Positions 38,456 to 46,693 of a DNA stretch of 64,000 nt are shown here, in pieces. The position numbers and the translations under genes were made by a program. Origin of the DNA: Pelagibius sp. Alg239-R121 (lineage in GTDB: Bacteria; Pseudomonadota; Alphaproteobacteria; Kiloniellales; Kiloniellaceae); contig NZ_CAMZOF010000001.1 of the NCBI RefSeq assembly GCF_947331435.1, positions 558,001 through 622,000 on the forward strand. The letters run 5' to 3'. Numbering within the stretch: the stretch's first letter is position 1; the number at the start of each line of letters is the position of its first letter. The notes under the pieces were generated by a model. It did no database searches. It had not been told where the DNA came from and saw only the letters and a program-made list of their open reading frames with translations.

Positions 38456-38540
38456 TTGAATCCAAAAATAACTGTGAATTCGCCTCAGATCAAACAGGCC
38501 GGGAGGCAATCAAGAACGATTGCGCTCCACAAATTAGATG

Positions 38541-38963
38541 CTAATCGTTCGCCGGGTTCAGGCGAATGATGACATCCACGCGCGAGACTTTCATGCCCTC
38601 GGGCGCATCAGGCAGCGCGGTCAGAACCACCTCGTCGCAATCGACATCCTGCAGCTCACCTGAACCTTCCATATAGAAATGGTGGTGATCATCCATATTG
38701 GTGTCGAAATAGGACCGTCCCGCCTCCACGACCACTTCGCGTAACAATCCGGCATCGTTGAACTGATGTAGAGTGTTGTAGACCGTGGCCAGGGAAACTC
38801 TGACTTCCGCACCCATGGCCTCGGCGTGAAGCTGCTCGGCCGTGAAGTGCCGGTTTCCACCTTCGAACAACAGCTTTGCCAGCGCCAGGCGCTGACGTGT
38901 CGGACGCAATCCGGCGGTCTTAAGCTGATCGATCAGGGCGCTATAGGGGCGTTTTGTGGTCAT
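38541..38963 (-). CDS. irr: Irr, Fur-family iron/heme response regulator
   Basis: 140-residue Fur-family regulator that senses heme status and represses or activates iron-use genes. DNA-binding wing: GLRPTRQRLALAKLLFEGGNRHFTAEQLH ... RVSLATVYNTLHQFNDAGLL. The HxH-type heme site is DDHHHFYMEG (HHH 93-95), diagnostic of Irr rather than Fur or PerR; the CxxC zinc motifs of other Fur proteins are missing. It lacks the N-terminal GCP heme motif of Bradyrhizobium Irr. Divergent from fabA, the well-known alphaproteobacterial order. ATG 38963; a GTG six codons upstream is possible. Confidence 0.92.
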   Translation of the reverse strand: MTTKRPYSALIDQLKTAGLRPTRQRLALAKLLFEGGNRHFTAEQLHAEAMGAEVRVSLATVYNTLHQFNDAGLLREVVVEAGRSYFDTNMDDHHHFYMEGSGELQDVDCDEVVLTALPDAPEGMKVSRVDVIIRLNPAND

Positions 38964-39317
38964 AAGTCTCAATATACGCACATCCGTACAAAATTAAAGA
39001 CTTTAGAACAGTAATCTGTTGTTTTTTTTGGAATGACTATAATCTGCAGCGACTCAAACCCCGCCGAAGCAGGCTGCCATTGGGTACAAATACATCTAGT
39101 CACGACTTTTTGCGTTTTCCATTGGGTCCTTGAGTTTGTTATGGTTTTTCTGGTAATGCGCTGTGCTATAGTCCGCGTCTTGGCTTAGGGGGAACTGTCG
39201 GGAACGCACTCCTGGTCGCCGTAAAAGACGGAGTTCAGGATCACCAAAAAAACGCCCTGAAAATCTACGTGATCCCCCGAGTTTGCGTAAAAGTACTAGT
39301 TTGTTGGATTGAGGCCT
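38964..39317. other. Divergent irr-fabA promoter region
   Basis: 354 bases. It carries a TTTAGAA Irr half-site at 39002-39008 without a matching second half, TATAAT at 39038-39043 and TATAGT at 39167-39172 as possible -10 boxes without convincing -35 partners, and a 9-base direct repeat CCATTGGGT at 39077 and 39119. No gene is seen. Confidence 0.5.
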
Positions 39318-39836
39318 TTGACCGAACGACCGAATAACTTCTCATACGAAGATCTGATCAAGTGCGCCCAGGGCGAACTCTTTGGCCCCGGTAACGCGCA
39401 GTTGCCAATGCCTCCGATGCTGATGTTCGACCGCATCACCAACATCACCGACGTCGGTGGAGAATTCGACAAAGGCGAGATCACTGCCGAGTTCGATATA
39501 AATCCTGATCTCTGGTTCTTTAAGTGCCACTTTGAAGGCGATCCGGTCATGCCCGGCTGCCTGGGTCTGGATGCGCTTTGGCAGCTTGTGGGATTTTTTC
39601 TTGGCTGGAAGGGAGCACCAGGCCGGGGCAGGGCGTTGGGTGTTGGCGAAGTCAGAATGAGAAACATGATTTTGCCTTCCGCAAAACAAGTCACGTACCA
39701 TATAGACTTCAAGCGCGTTATCATGCGTCGCTTGGTGATGGGCATTGCTGACGGTGTTGTGAAAGTCGACGGCGAAAATGCCTGCGAGGTCAAGGATCTG
39801 CGCGTCGGTGTTTTCACCAGCGATGCACCGGCGTAA
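39318..39836 (+). CDS. fabA: 3-hydroxydecanoyl-ACP dehydratase/isomerase
   Basis: Introduces the cis double bond at the C10 stage of unsaturated fatty acid synthesis. The hot-dog fold carries the catalytic His in [22 protein letters not shown] (His71) and Asp85. [31 protein letters not shown] is the family N-terminus. I place the start at TTG 39318 (MTERPNN...), which gives 172 residues like E. coli FabA; TTG 39309 is the alternative, and no ATG is available. It is followed by fabB after 42 bases. Confidence 0.95.
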   Translation: MTERPNNFSYEDLIKCAQGELFGPGNAQLPMPPMLMFDRITNITDVGGEFDKGEITAEFDINPDLWFFKCHFEGDPVMPGCLGLDALWQLVGFFLGWKGAPGRGRALGVGEVRMRNMILPSAKQVTYHIDFKRVIMRRLVMGIADGVVKVDGENACEVKDLRVGVFTSDAPA

Positions 39837-39878
39837 AACACCGCTGAATATTTGATATCCGCTTCGGAGAGGCAGATC

Positions 39879-41099
39879 ATGCGACGAGTCGTCGTCACTG
39901 GGCTGGGCATTGTTTCCAGCATCGGCAACAACAAGCAGGAAGTTATTTCTTCCCTGCGTGAGGGCCGTTCAGGCATCGAGTTCTGTGAAACTTATGCCGA
40001 AATGGGCTTCCGTTCTCATATCCACGGTTCACTCAACATCGACCTCGATGCTGCGATTGACCGCAAGGTTCGCCGCTTCATGGGCGACGGATCGGCCTAT
40101 AACTATGTCGCCATGCAGGAGGCTATCGCCGACGCCGGCTTGACGGATTCCGAGATATCCCACGAGCGGACCGGACTCGTGATGGGCTCCGGCGGCCCCT
40201 CGACGTCCAATCAGGTGGCGGCCGCGGATATCACGCGGGAAAAGGGACCGAAACGGATCGGCCCCTATATGGTACCGCGCTGTATGTCGAGCACGAACTC
40301 CGCAAACCTTTCGACTGCATACAAAATCAAAGGTCTGTCCTATTCCATCTCCTCGGCCTGCTCGACTTCGGCGCACTGCGTCGGCAACGGTGCTGAGCTG
40401 ATCCAGATGGGCAAACAGGACATTGTCTTCGCCGGTGGCGGTGAAGAGTTGCACTGGAGTCTGACCGTTCTCTTCGATGCCATGGGCGCCCTCTCGAGCA
40501 AGTACAATGATACGCCGGAACGAGCCTCCCGGGCTTACGATGCGGATCGGGACGGCTTCGTGATCTCCGGAGGCGGTGGTGTGGTTGTGCTGGAAGAGCT
40601 TGAGCACGCCAAGGCCCGTGGAGCCAAGATTTATGGCGAAGTGGTCGGCTATGCCGCGACCTCCGACGGCGTGGATATGGTGGCCCCCTCTGGTGAGGGC
40701 GGCATGCGCTGTATGCGGTTGGCTATGGCCAATCTCGGCAATACGCCTGTCGACTACATCAATGCGCACGGCACCTCGACACCAGTCGGCGATATCATCG
40801 AGCTGGAATCCATTCGCGAGGTCTTCGGTGCCGATATGCCAAAAGTGTCTTCGACCAAGTCATTGACCGGTCATTCCCAGGGAGCGACCGGCGTCCACGA
40901 AATCATCTATTCGCTGCTGATGATGGACAACAACTTCCTGTGTGCATCGGCCAATATCGAGAACCTCGATCCCGGCGCAGAAGGATTTCCAATTGTGCGG
41001 GAACTGGACGAGAGCAATCAGATCAATTGTGTGATGTCCAACAGCTTCGGTTTTGGTGGCACCAACGCGTCGCTGGCATTCCAACGCTACAATAGCTAA
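39879..41099 (+). CDS. fabB: 3-oxoacyl-ACP synthase I
   Basis: 406-residue condensing enzyme that extends the unsaturated C10 intermediate. Thiolase fold with catalytic Cys in [15 protein letters not shown] and the two His in [11 protein letters not shown] and [11 protein letters not shown]. The C-terminal [17 protein letters not shown] is typical of KAS I/II. The fabA-fabB pairing identifies it as FabB. GGAGAGG lies 6 bases before ATG 39879. Confidence 0.96.
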   Translation: MRRVVVTGLGIVSSIGNNKQEVISSLREGRSGIEFCETYAEMGFRSHIHGSLNIDLDAAIDRKVRRFMGDGSAYNYVAMQEAIADAGLTDSEISHERTGLVMGSGGPSTSNQVAAADITREKGPKRIGPYMVPRCMSSTNSANLSTAYKIKGLSYSISSACSTSAHCVGNGAELIQMGKQDIVFAGGGEELHWSLTVLFDAMGALSSKYNDTPERASRAYDADRDGFVISGGGGVVVLEELEHAKARGAKIYGEVVGYAATSDGVDMVAPSGEGGMRCMRLAMANLGNTPVDYINAHGTSTPVGDIIELESIREVFGADMPKVSSTKSLTGHSQGATGVHEIIYSLLMMDNNFLCASANIENLDPGAEGFPIVRELDESNQINCVMSNSFGFGGTNASLAFQRYNS

Positions 41100-41213
41100 C
41101 TCCCGAACAACAGGGAGAGAGCGGTTTTCGGGTAGTGGCAAGACTCACGCCACACCAGCATTAGGCACAGGCCGGGCAGGTGAACGCGTGAAAGATATTG
41201 AGGAACATATTAC

Positions 41214-42023
41214 GTGACGTCCAAGTCATCGCTAATGACGGGCAAGCGCGGCCTCGTGATGGGGGTTGCCAACGATCATTCGATCGCCTGGGGCATTGCA
41301 AAATCGCTACATCAACGGGGCGCAAGCCTGGCCTTTACATATCAGGGCGAAGCCTTTCACAGGCGTGTCGGGCCGCTCGCAGAATCGGTCGGATCGAACC
41401 TGCTGTTACCTTGTGACGTCGAGAACGAAGATGATGTGAAGCAGGTTTTCGCCTCGCTCGCGGAGTCCTGGGGCAGTTTGGATTTCGTAGTTCACGCTAT
41501 TGCCTATTCGGATAAGGAAGAGCTCAAAGGCCGCTATCTGGATACGACGCGCGAGAACTTTCGCCGCACCATGGCCATCTCCTGCCATTCCTTCACCGCT
41601 GTCGCGCAGCATGCCTCAGCCCTGATGACCGATGGTGGCAGCCTGCTGACGCTCTCTTATCTAGGTGCAGAGCGCGTGACGCCGAACTACAACGTCATGG
41701 GCGTCGCTAAGGCGGCACTGGAAGCCAGTGTCCGTTATCTGGCCGCCGACCTGGGACCACAGGGGATCCGGGTCAATGCCATTTCAGCGGGACCGATGCG
41801 CACCCTTGCCGGTTCGGCCATTGCAGACGCGCGTCATACCTTTCGTTTCAACCGGGACAATGCGCCTCTGAAGCGGAACATCCTGCTGGAAGAAGTCGGC
41901 TCGGCCGGGCTCTATCTGCTGTCGGATCTTTCGTCCGGCGTGACGGGTGAGATCCACCATGTCGATGCCGGCTACAATGTGATCGGCATTCCCTCGCCGG
42001 TGCGGGAAGAAAAGCCTGCCTGA
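41214..42023 (+). CDS. fabI: Enoyl-ACP reductase (NADH), FabI type
   Basis: 269-residue SDR that completes each elongation cycle and is the target of triclosan. NAD-binding GVANDHSIAWGIAKSL with the FabI-type SIAWG segment. The catalytic pair is in VTPNYNVMGVAKAALEASVRY, and IAYSDKEELKGRYLDTTRENF is the substrate-side loop. The C-terminal GEIHHVDAGYNVIG is present. Start GTG 41214 with GAGGA 9 bases upstream. Located 114 bases after fabB in the irr/fab cluster. Confidence 0.95.
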   Translation: MTSKSSLMTGKRGLVMGVANDHSIAWGIAKSLHQRGASLAFTYQGEAFHRRVGPLAESVGSNLLLPCDVENEDDVKQVFASLAESWGSLDFVVHAIAYSDKEELKGRYLDTTRENFRRTMAISCHSFTAVAQHASALMTDGGSLLTLSYLGAERVTPNYNVMGVAKAALEASVRYLAADLGPQGIRVNAISAGPMRTLAGSAIADARHTFRFNRDNAPLKRNILLEEVGSAGLYLLSDLSSGVTGEIHHVDAGYNVIGIPSPVREEKPA

Positions 42024-42106
42024 GGTTGGGATTGGGATTCAGCCCGACTTTAATTTTAGCCAAGCATTGATGACAACCAGAATTTAACAGCAGCCAAACT
42101 CGGGTT

Positions 42107-42472
42107 TTAGGCAGTCACTTGGACGTCGATTTCGGTAATCGATCCGGAGTCAGAAAACCGCAGGAGTTCGACTCCATTGCGCACGATGACTTCGCCGCTT
42201 TCCGCCTTGGTTGCTCGCATGGTGAAATCGAAGACGACGGCCCGGTTTCTATCCGGCCGGGTGTCCGCAATCTCCCAGGTTACATCTGGAAAGCTTTCGA
42301 AGAACGTCGTCATCATCTCCAGGATCGCCGCGCGGCCTTGATAAGTTCCGACGGATGACGAACGGTAAACAGCATCTTCCGCGAACATCGGCCCGATCGC
42401 GGCCAGATCGTGCCGGTTTGAGCATTCGACATAGTGCTGCGTCAACGCGGTCAGATCCCGGGTAGCGCTCAC
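42107..42472 (-). CDS. SnoaL-like / NTF2-fold protein
   Basis: 121 residues with the cone-like alpha+beta NTF2 fold: HYVECSNRHDLAAIGPMFAEDAVYRSSSVGTYQGRAAILEMMTTFF, then DVTWEIADTRPDRNRAVVFDFTMRATK and ELLRFSDSGSITEIDVQ. The early NxHD-x5-MFAEDAVY pattern is the SnoaL-like signature. Proteins of this fold act as isomerases, hydrolases or binding proteins; no function can be assigned. It overlaps the RidA gene by 4 bases, so translation is probably coupled. Confidence 0.85.
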   Translation of the reverse strand: MSATRDLTALTQHYVECSNRHDLAAIGPMFAEDAVYRSSSVGTYQGRAAILEMMTTFFESFPDVTWEIADTRPDRNRAVVFDFTMRATKAESGEVIVRNGVELLRFSDSGSITEIDVQVTA

Positions 42473-42888
42473 CTTTCGTGACCGGGACGGCCGGCGGCGA
42501 CCGCTTCGCCCTCGATTTCGACCAGAAAATCCGGACTGGCCAGCCCCGCCACCACGACATAGGTCGCGGCGGGCGCATGACCCTCAAGCACGCGGTCGCG
42601 GATCTCCCGATAGAGCGTCGTCGCATCGGACCGGGTGACGTAGACCGTAACCTTAATCAGGTCTCGCTTGGCCATGCCTTGAGATTCCAGGATGGCAAAG
42701 ATGTTGAGCCAGCAACGCTCCATCTGTGCGGCCATATCCCCCGCGAGGCTGCCATCGGGGTTGAGGCCCACCTGGCCGGCAATTACGAGCCGCCGTGCAG
42801 AATCGGACACCACGGCACCATGGCTGTAGTTCGACGCCGGCGCAGCAATGCCCTCCGGGACGATAAATTTTGTGGAAGATGTGCTCAC
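42469..42888 (-). CDS. RidA-family (YjgF/YER057c/UK114) deaminase
   Basis: 139-residue trimeric RidA-like protein. The signature is seen as VVSDSARRLVIAGQVGLNPDGSLAGDMAAQMERCWLNIFAILES, then DLIKVTVYVTRSDATTLY and a C-terminal PDFLVEIEGEAVAA. Canonical RidA Arg105-equivalent: in this region the sequence reads HAPAATYVVVAGLASPDFLVEIE, i.e. A-x-T-YVVV instead of PARS/TVGV, so the Arg that binds the imine carboxylate is not at the usual place. It may therefore be a Rid subfamily with a different substrate. It is followed by the NTF2-like gene. Confidence 0.88.
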   Translation of the reverse strand: MSTSSTKFIVPEGIAAPASNYSHGAVVSDSARRLVIAGQVGLNPDGSLAGDMAAQMERCWLNIFAILESQGMAKRDLIKVTVYVTRSDATTLYREIRDRVLEGHAPAATYVVVAGLASPDFLVEIEGEAVAAGRPGHER

Positions 42889-42965
42889 CTTGCGCCTCCC
42901 ATTCGTTTTCTAGGGCAATTGTAGGTTGTTTCAATAGAGAAACGACCGATTTTGGAGTTATCCGA

Positions 42966-43709
42966 TCAAGAAATCGCCTGGGCAATCACATCCGGCGCAT
43001 CAGTGATCAGGCAGTCAATACCCCATTCAAGCAGCTCCCGCGCCTGTTCCGGATCGTTCACCGTGTAGACTGCCAGGCCATATCCGGCAGCCTTGGTCTC
43101 GGTCACCTGCCTGGCCGTCACGGCCTTCGCGTAATGATGGATCGTGACACAGCCCAGATCCTTCGCAATCGATGACCAATCGTCTGGAAGTTCTTCCACA
43201 AGATAGCCGCGCGGCAGTTTTGGCGCTTGTTTCTGCAATGCTTCGAGGCTTCTACGCGAGAAACTGCTCATCAGCGGTGCCGGTGATGTTGCCGGCCAGA
43301 CCCGCTCAAGCACCTCAATAGTCTTCGTGACCGTATCGGCTTCTTCGCCCGGCGAGGGCTTGATTTCGATGTTCGCGGCCATGTCCAACTCCCGCAATAG
43401 CCCAAGGGTTTCCTCGAGGGAGGGTACAGTTTCACCGGCAAACTCCGGGCCAAACCAACTGCCGGCGTCGAGCGCCCTGAAATCTGCCAAGCTCAACTCG
43501 GACGCCAATGCGTCTTTTCCAGTGGTGCGCTTGAGAGAGTCATCGTGCATCAAAACCGGAATTCCGTCAGCGGTAAGCTTCACATCAAACTCAACCCAAA
43601 CAGCTCCATAGGCTGCAGCCTGGCGAATGCCGGCCAGAGTGTTTTCCGGCGCCGACGCAGCGGCACCGCGATGCCCCATAATACGCGGCAATGATACTAT
43701 TCCAGACAC
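42966..43709 (-). CDS. ugpQ: Glycerophosphodiester phosphodiesterase
   Basis: 247-residue GDPD TIM-barrel enzyme releasing glycerol-3-phosphate from deacylated phospholipids. It starts IMGHRGAAASAPENTLAGIRQAAAYGAVWVEFDVKLTADGIPVLMHDDSLKRTT, which gives the catalytic His pair, Glu and metal ligands. No signal peptide, so cytosolic, UgpQ type. GTG 43709 has GGGGAGA upstream. A functional link with the ugp transporter at the left edge is possible but they are 42 kb apart. Confidence 0.93.
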   Translation of the reverse strand: MSGIVSLPRIMGHRGAAASAPENTLAGIRQAAAYGAVWVEFDVKLTADGIPVLMHDDSLKRTTGKDALASELSLADFRALDAGSWFGPEFAGETVPSLEETLGLLRELDMAANIEIKPSPGEEADTVTKTIEVLERVWPATSPAPLMSSFSRRSLEALQKQAPKLPRGYLVEELPDDWSSIAKDLGCVTIHHYAKAVTARQVTETKAAGYGLAVYTVNDPEQARELLEWGIDCLITDAPDVIAQAIS

Positions 43710-43788
43710 AGCGTTCTCCCCAACGTCACCAGCCAGACAAAGTCTTGCTGCCCGCTAACGACGACACCGGGCGTTTCATCCTAGAACC

Positions 43789-43880
43789 TGATCGTTTTTC
43801 ACTGAATCTGTGAAATGCACGAATCAGCGTCTACATCAAATTGTTAGAGCAGTTCGTTTTAATGATTCACACCCTGGGGG
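43789..43880. repeat. Composite intergenic repeat region (copy 3 plus palindromes)
   Basis: TGATCGTTTTTC (43789-43800, third copy of the dispersed 12-mer), the inverted repeat TTTCAC/GTGAAA (43797-43802 / 43810-43815), GAAATGCAC (43812-43820) and AGAGCAG (43846-43852), the last two shared with 14431-14447. It lies between the GDPD gene and the pnp terminator. Confidence 0.35.
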
Positions 43881-43902
43881 CATAGCTAAAACTCACAAAA
43901 AC

Positions 43903-43932
43903 AAAGGGCGGATGCATCAGCACCCGCCCTTT
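43903..43932 (-). terminator. Strong terminator after pnp (could work in both directions)
   Basis: AAAGGGCGG (43903-43911) and CCGCCCTTT (43924-43932) form a stem that can extend inward through GTGC/GCAT pairs. On the minus strand it is followed by TGTTTTTG, on the plus strand by TTTATTTTTT. It lies ~45 bases after the pnp stop. Confidence 0.85.
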
Positions 43933-43976
43933 TTTATTTTTTCGGAAGCTCTTCAGTCGCCGAAGCCTCTAATCAA

Positions 43977-46085
43977 TCAGTCGGCAACAGCTTCCAGATC
44001 TGCGCCGGTTTCTTGATCGACGCGCTTCATCGACAGCTTGACCTTGCCGCGCTCGAGGCCGATGCACTTGACCTTAACCTGATCACCTTCCTTGACCACG
44101 TCGCCCACGGTTCCGACCCGCTCCTTCGCGAGCTCGCTGATGTGAACGAGACCGTCGCGCGGCCCCATGAAGTTCACAAAAGCGCCGAAGTCCATGATCT
44201 TGACGACCTTGCCGTCATAGATCACGCCAACTTCGGGTTCGGCCGTAATGGACTTGATCCAGTTGATCGCCGCTTCACCCTGCTCCTGATCAACAGCCGC
44301 GACCTTGATGGTGCCGTCGTCTTCGATGTCGACCTTGGCGCCGGTGGTCTCGCAGATTTCACGGATCACCTTACCGCCCGTACCGATCACTTCACGGATC
44401 TTATCTTTGGGGATCGTGAAGGTCGTGATGCGCGGCGCGTGATCCGACACACCTTCGCGGGCGTCCGTCAAAGCCTTCGACATTTCGCCCAGAATATGGA
44501 GACGGCCTTCACGCGCCTGACCCAGAGCGATTTCCATGATCTCCTTGGTGATCGAGGTGATCTTGATGTCCATCTGCAGCGAGGTGATGCCACCGTCGGT
44601 GCCGGCCACCTTGAAGTCCATGTCACCAAGGTGATCTTCGTCACCAAGGATATCGGAGATGACCGCGAAGTCGTCACCTTCCTTAATCAGACCCATCGCG
44701 ATGCCGGCGACCGGGCGCTTCAGAGGCACACCCGCATCCATCAGGGACAGCGAAGCGCCACAGACCGAAGCCATGGAAGAGGAACCGTTAGATTCGGTGA
44801 TCTCGGACACCACGCGGATGGTGTAGGGGAAATCTTCTTTAGCCGGCAGCAACGGACGCGCTGCACGCCAGGCCAGCTTGCCGTGGCCGATCTCGCGACG
44901 GCCCGGGGACTTCAGGAAGCTTGCCTCACCGACCGAATAGGGCGGGAAGTTATAGTGCAGCATGAAGTGTTCGCGATAGCTGCCCTCGAGCTGGTCGATG
45001 ATCTGCTCGTCCTGGCCAGTGCCGAGCGTGGTGGTAACCAGCGCCTGCGTTTCGCCACGGGTGAAAAGCGCCGACCCATGGGTCAGCGGTAGAACGCCGA
45101 CCTGACAATCGATCGCACGCACATCCTTGCTCGAACGACCGTCAATCCGCGGCTGACCCTTCAGAATGTTGCCGCGAACGACATCGCTTTCCAGGGACTT
45201 GAAGAGACCACCCGTGAGGGGCATTTCTTCTTCGCTGAGATCGGCAGCGGCAGCTTCCTTGACCGCAGCAACCTTGTCCTGGCGCAGCAATTTGTCCGCT
45301 TCGCCGTAGGCTTCCGACAGCTTGTCGATGATTCCACCGGCCAACAGCTTCTCGCGCAGAGCTTCGACTTCCGGCGGTGGCGGCGGCACGTCGCGCGGTT
45401 CGCGTGCACAGCGTTCAGCCAACTCGATAATGGCCTTGATCACCGGCATCATGGCTTCGTGACCGAAGTTGACGGCGCCGAGCATGACGTCTTCAGGCAG
45501 TTCCTGGGCCTGCGACTCGACCATCAGGACGCCTTCGCTGGTGCCAGCAAGCACCAGATCAAGATCGGACTCTTCCATCTCGTCCATGCGTGGATTGAGG
45601 ATGTATTCGCCATCCTTGTATCCCACGCGCGCACCACCGATCGGCCCCAGGAAGGGGAGACCTGAAATCGTAAGAGCGGCGGAAGCACCAACCATGGCGA
45701 CGATGTCTGGATCATTCTCCAGATCGTGGCTGATGACGGTACAGATCACCTGGGTCTCGTTCTTGTAGCCCTTGGCGAACAGGGGACGCAGTGGTCGGTC
45801 AATCAGGCGCGAAGTCAGGGTTTCCTTTTCGCTCGGACGGCCTTCACGCTTGAAGAAGCCACCTGGGATTTTACCCGCAGCGAAGGTCTTTTCCTGGTAG
45901 TTGACCGTGAGTGGAAAAAAGTCGATGCCCGGTTTGGGCGACTTCTGACCAACTGCCGTGCAAAGCACGACCGTATCGCCGTAGGTTGCGATAACTGCAC
46001 CGTCCGCCTGGCGAGCCACACGGCCCGTCTCCAGTTTCAGGGTGCGTCCGCCCCACTCGATTTCTTTGGTGTATATGTCAAACAT
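43977..46085 (-). CDS. pnp: Polynucleotide phosphorylase
   Basis: 3'-5' phosphorolytic exoribonuclease and degradosome component. Two RNase PH domains (~10-140 and ~320-455), with [32 protein letters not shown] in the first and [18 protein letters not shown] in the second. A KH domain follows ([34 protein letters not shown]) and a C-terminal S1 domain ([32 protein letters not shown]). Length 702, normal. AAGGA lies 12 bases before the ATG. It follows rpsO after 266 bases containing two large inverted repeats, which suits self-regulation of pnp mRNA. Confidence 0.98.
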   Translation of the reverse strand: MFDIYTKEIEWGGRTLKLETGRVARQADGAVIATYGDTVVLCTAVGQKSPKPGIDFFPLTVNYQEKTFAAGKIPGGFFKREGRPSEKETLTSRLIDRPLRPLFAKGYKNETQVICTVISHDLENDPDIVAMVGASAALTISGLPFLGPIGGARVGYKDGEYILNPRMDEMEESDLDLVLAGTSEGVLMVESQAQELPEDVMLGAVNFGHEAMMPVIKAIIELAERCAREPRDVPPPPPEVEALREKLLAGGIIDKLSEAYGEADKLLRQDKVAAVKEAAAADLSEEEMPLTGGLFKSLESDVVRGNILKGQPRIDGRSSKDVRAIDCQVGVLPLTHGSALFTRGETQALVTTTLGTGQDEQIIDQLEGSYREHFMLHYNFPPYSVGEASFLKSPGRREIGHGKLAWRAARPLLPAKEDFPYTIRVVSEITESNGSSSMASVCGASLSLMDAGVPLKRPVAGIAMGLIKEGDDFAVISDILGDEDHLGDMDFKVAGTDGGITSLQMDIKITSITKEIMEIALGQAREGRLHILGEMSKALTDAREGVSDHAPRITTFTIPKDKIREVIGTGGKVIREICETTGAKVDIEDDGTIKVAAVDQEQGEAAINWIKSITAEPEVGVIYDGKVVKIMDFGAFVNFMGPRDGLVHISELAKERVGTVGDVVKEGDQVKVKCIGLERGKVKLSMKRVDQETGADLEAVAD

Positions 46086-46130
46086 CTTATTATGGATCCT
46101 TAGAGATTCACGTCGGAATCAAAAAAACAC

Positions 46131-46201
46131 CGGACCCACGTAAGGGTCGTAACGGCGGGCATAAGCTGCCCCTTGCCGCAACGACCCTTACGTTGGCCCG
46201 G
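46131..46201 (-). promoter_or_regulatory. Long hairpin in the pnp leader
   Basis: ACGTAAGGGTCGT (46138-46150) and ACGACCCTTACGT (46181-46193) are exact reverse complements over 13 bases. The stem can continue outward (CGG/CCG, CC/GG) with two mismatches and inward (GGCGGGCA / TGCCC). It lies ~50-120 bases upstream of the pnp start codon. In E. coli a leader hairpin of pnp mRNA is cut by RNase III for autoregulation; this is a candidate equivalent. It may also end the rpsO message. Confidence 0.6.
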
Positions 46202-46227
46202 CTCATATCGCATATTGCGCCGACGTA

Positions 46228-46324
46228 CCCGCAATACCGTTTTCATTGGATATCCCGCCATTGGCCCGCCCGAACCTCTGCCCGTCTGGTCGAAACCGAA
46301 ACGGGTTCAGAGCGGTATTGCGGG
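46228..46324 (-). promoter_or_regulatory. Second large inverted repeat just after rpsO
   Basis: CCCGCAATACCG (46228-46239) and CGGTATTGCGGG (46313-46324) are exact 12-base reverse complements enclosing 73 bases, within which CTCTGCCCGT (46276-46285) can pair with ACGGG and CAGAG (46301-46312). It starts 28 bases after the rpsO stop. Confidence 0.55.
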
Positions 46325-46351
46325 CGGAGCCTCATGGCGAGTGCCCTACAC

Positions 46352-46621
46352 CTAGCGGCGCAGGCCTAAGCGCTGGATCAAGCTGTCGTAACGGCTCTGC
46401 TCCTTGCGCTTTAGATAATCCAGCAGGCGGCGGCGCTGACCAACCATGATCAAAAGTCCGCGGCGCGAGTGGAAATCTTTTTTATGCGTCTTGAGGTGCT
46501 CAGTGAGGTTGATAATCCGTTCAGTCAGAATCGCGACCTGTACCTCAGGTGAGCCGGTGTCGCCCTCGTGCGTGGCGTATTCTTTAACAAGTTCGTTCTT
46601 TCGCTCAGTCGTAATCGACAT
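46352..46621 (-). CDS. rpsO: 30S ribosomal protein S15
   Basis: 89-residue 16S rRNA-binding protein. The diagnostic segments are [74 protein letters not shown]-like; the sequence follows the family from end to end. Lies upstream of pnp in the conserved rpsO-pnp order, downstream of truB. Confidence 0.98.
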   Translation of the reverse strand: MSITTERKNELVKEYATHEGDTGSPEVQVAILTERIINLTEHLKTHKKDFHSRRGLLIMVGQRRRLLDYLKRKEQSRYDSLIQRLGLRR

Positions 46622-46693
46622 CGCAGTATCCTCGTCTTACAGGTTAGAGAGCGACCCACAGGCTTGAATGCTTCAAGCAAGAATGACCGCACT

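Larger units (their letters stand above)
38226..38540. other. Intergenic region upstream of rubrerythrin
   Basis: 315 bases between irr and rbr, both read on the minus strand. It contains an Irr-type operator (38405-38421), the dispersed 12-base repeat (38444-38455) and an AT-rich tract around 38400-38470 that probably holds the rbr promoter. No gene is seen. Confidence 0.55.

Noticed and set aside
39296-39976. 226-codon open frame opposite fabA
   Set aside because: Antisense shadow; fabA motifs and its place in the irr/fab cluster decide the strand.
44013-45092. 359-codon open frame on the plus strand opposite pnp
   Set aside because: Antisense shadow of pnp, which is certain by its motifs.
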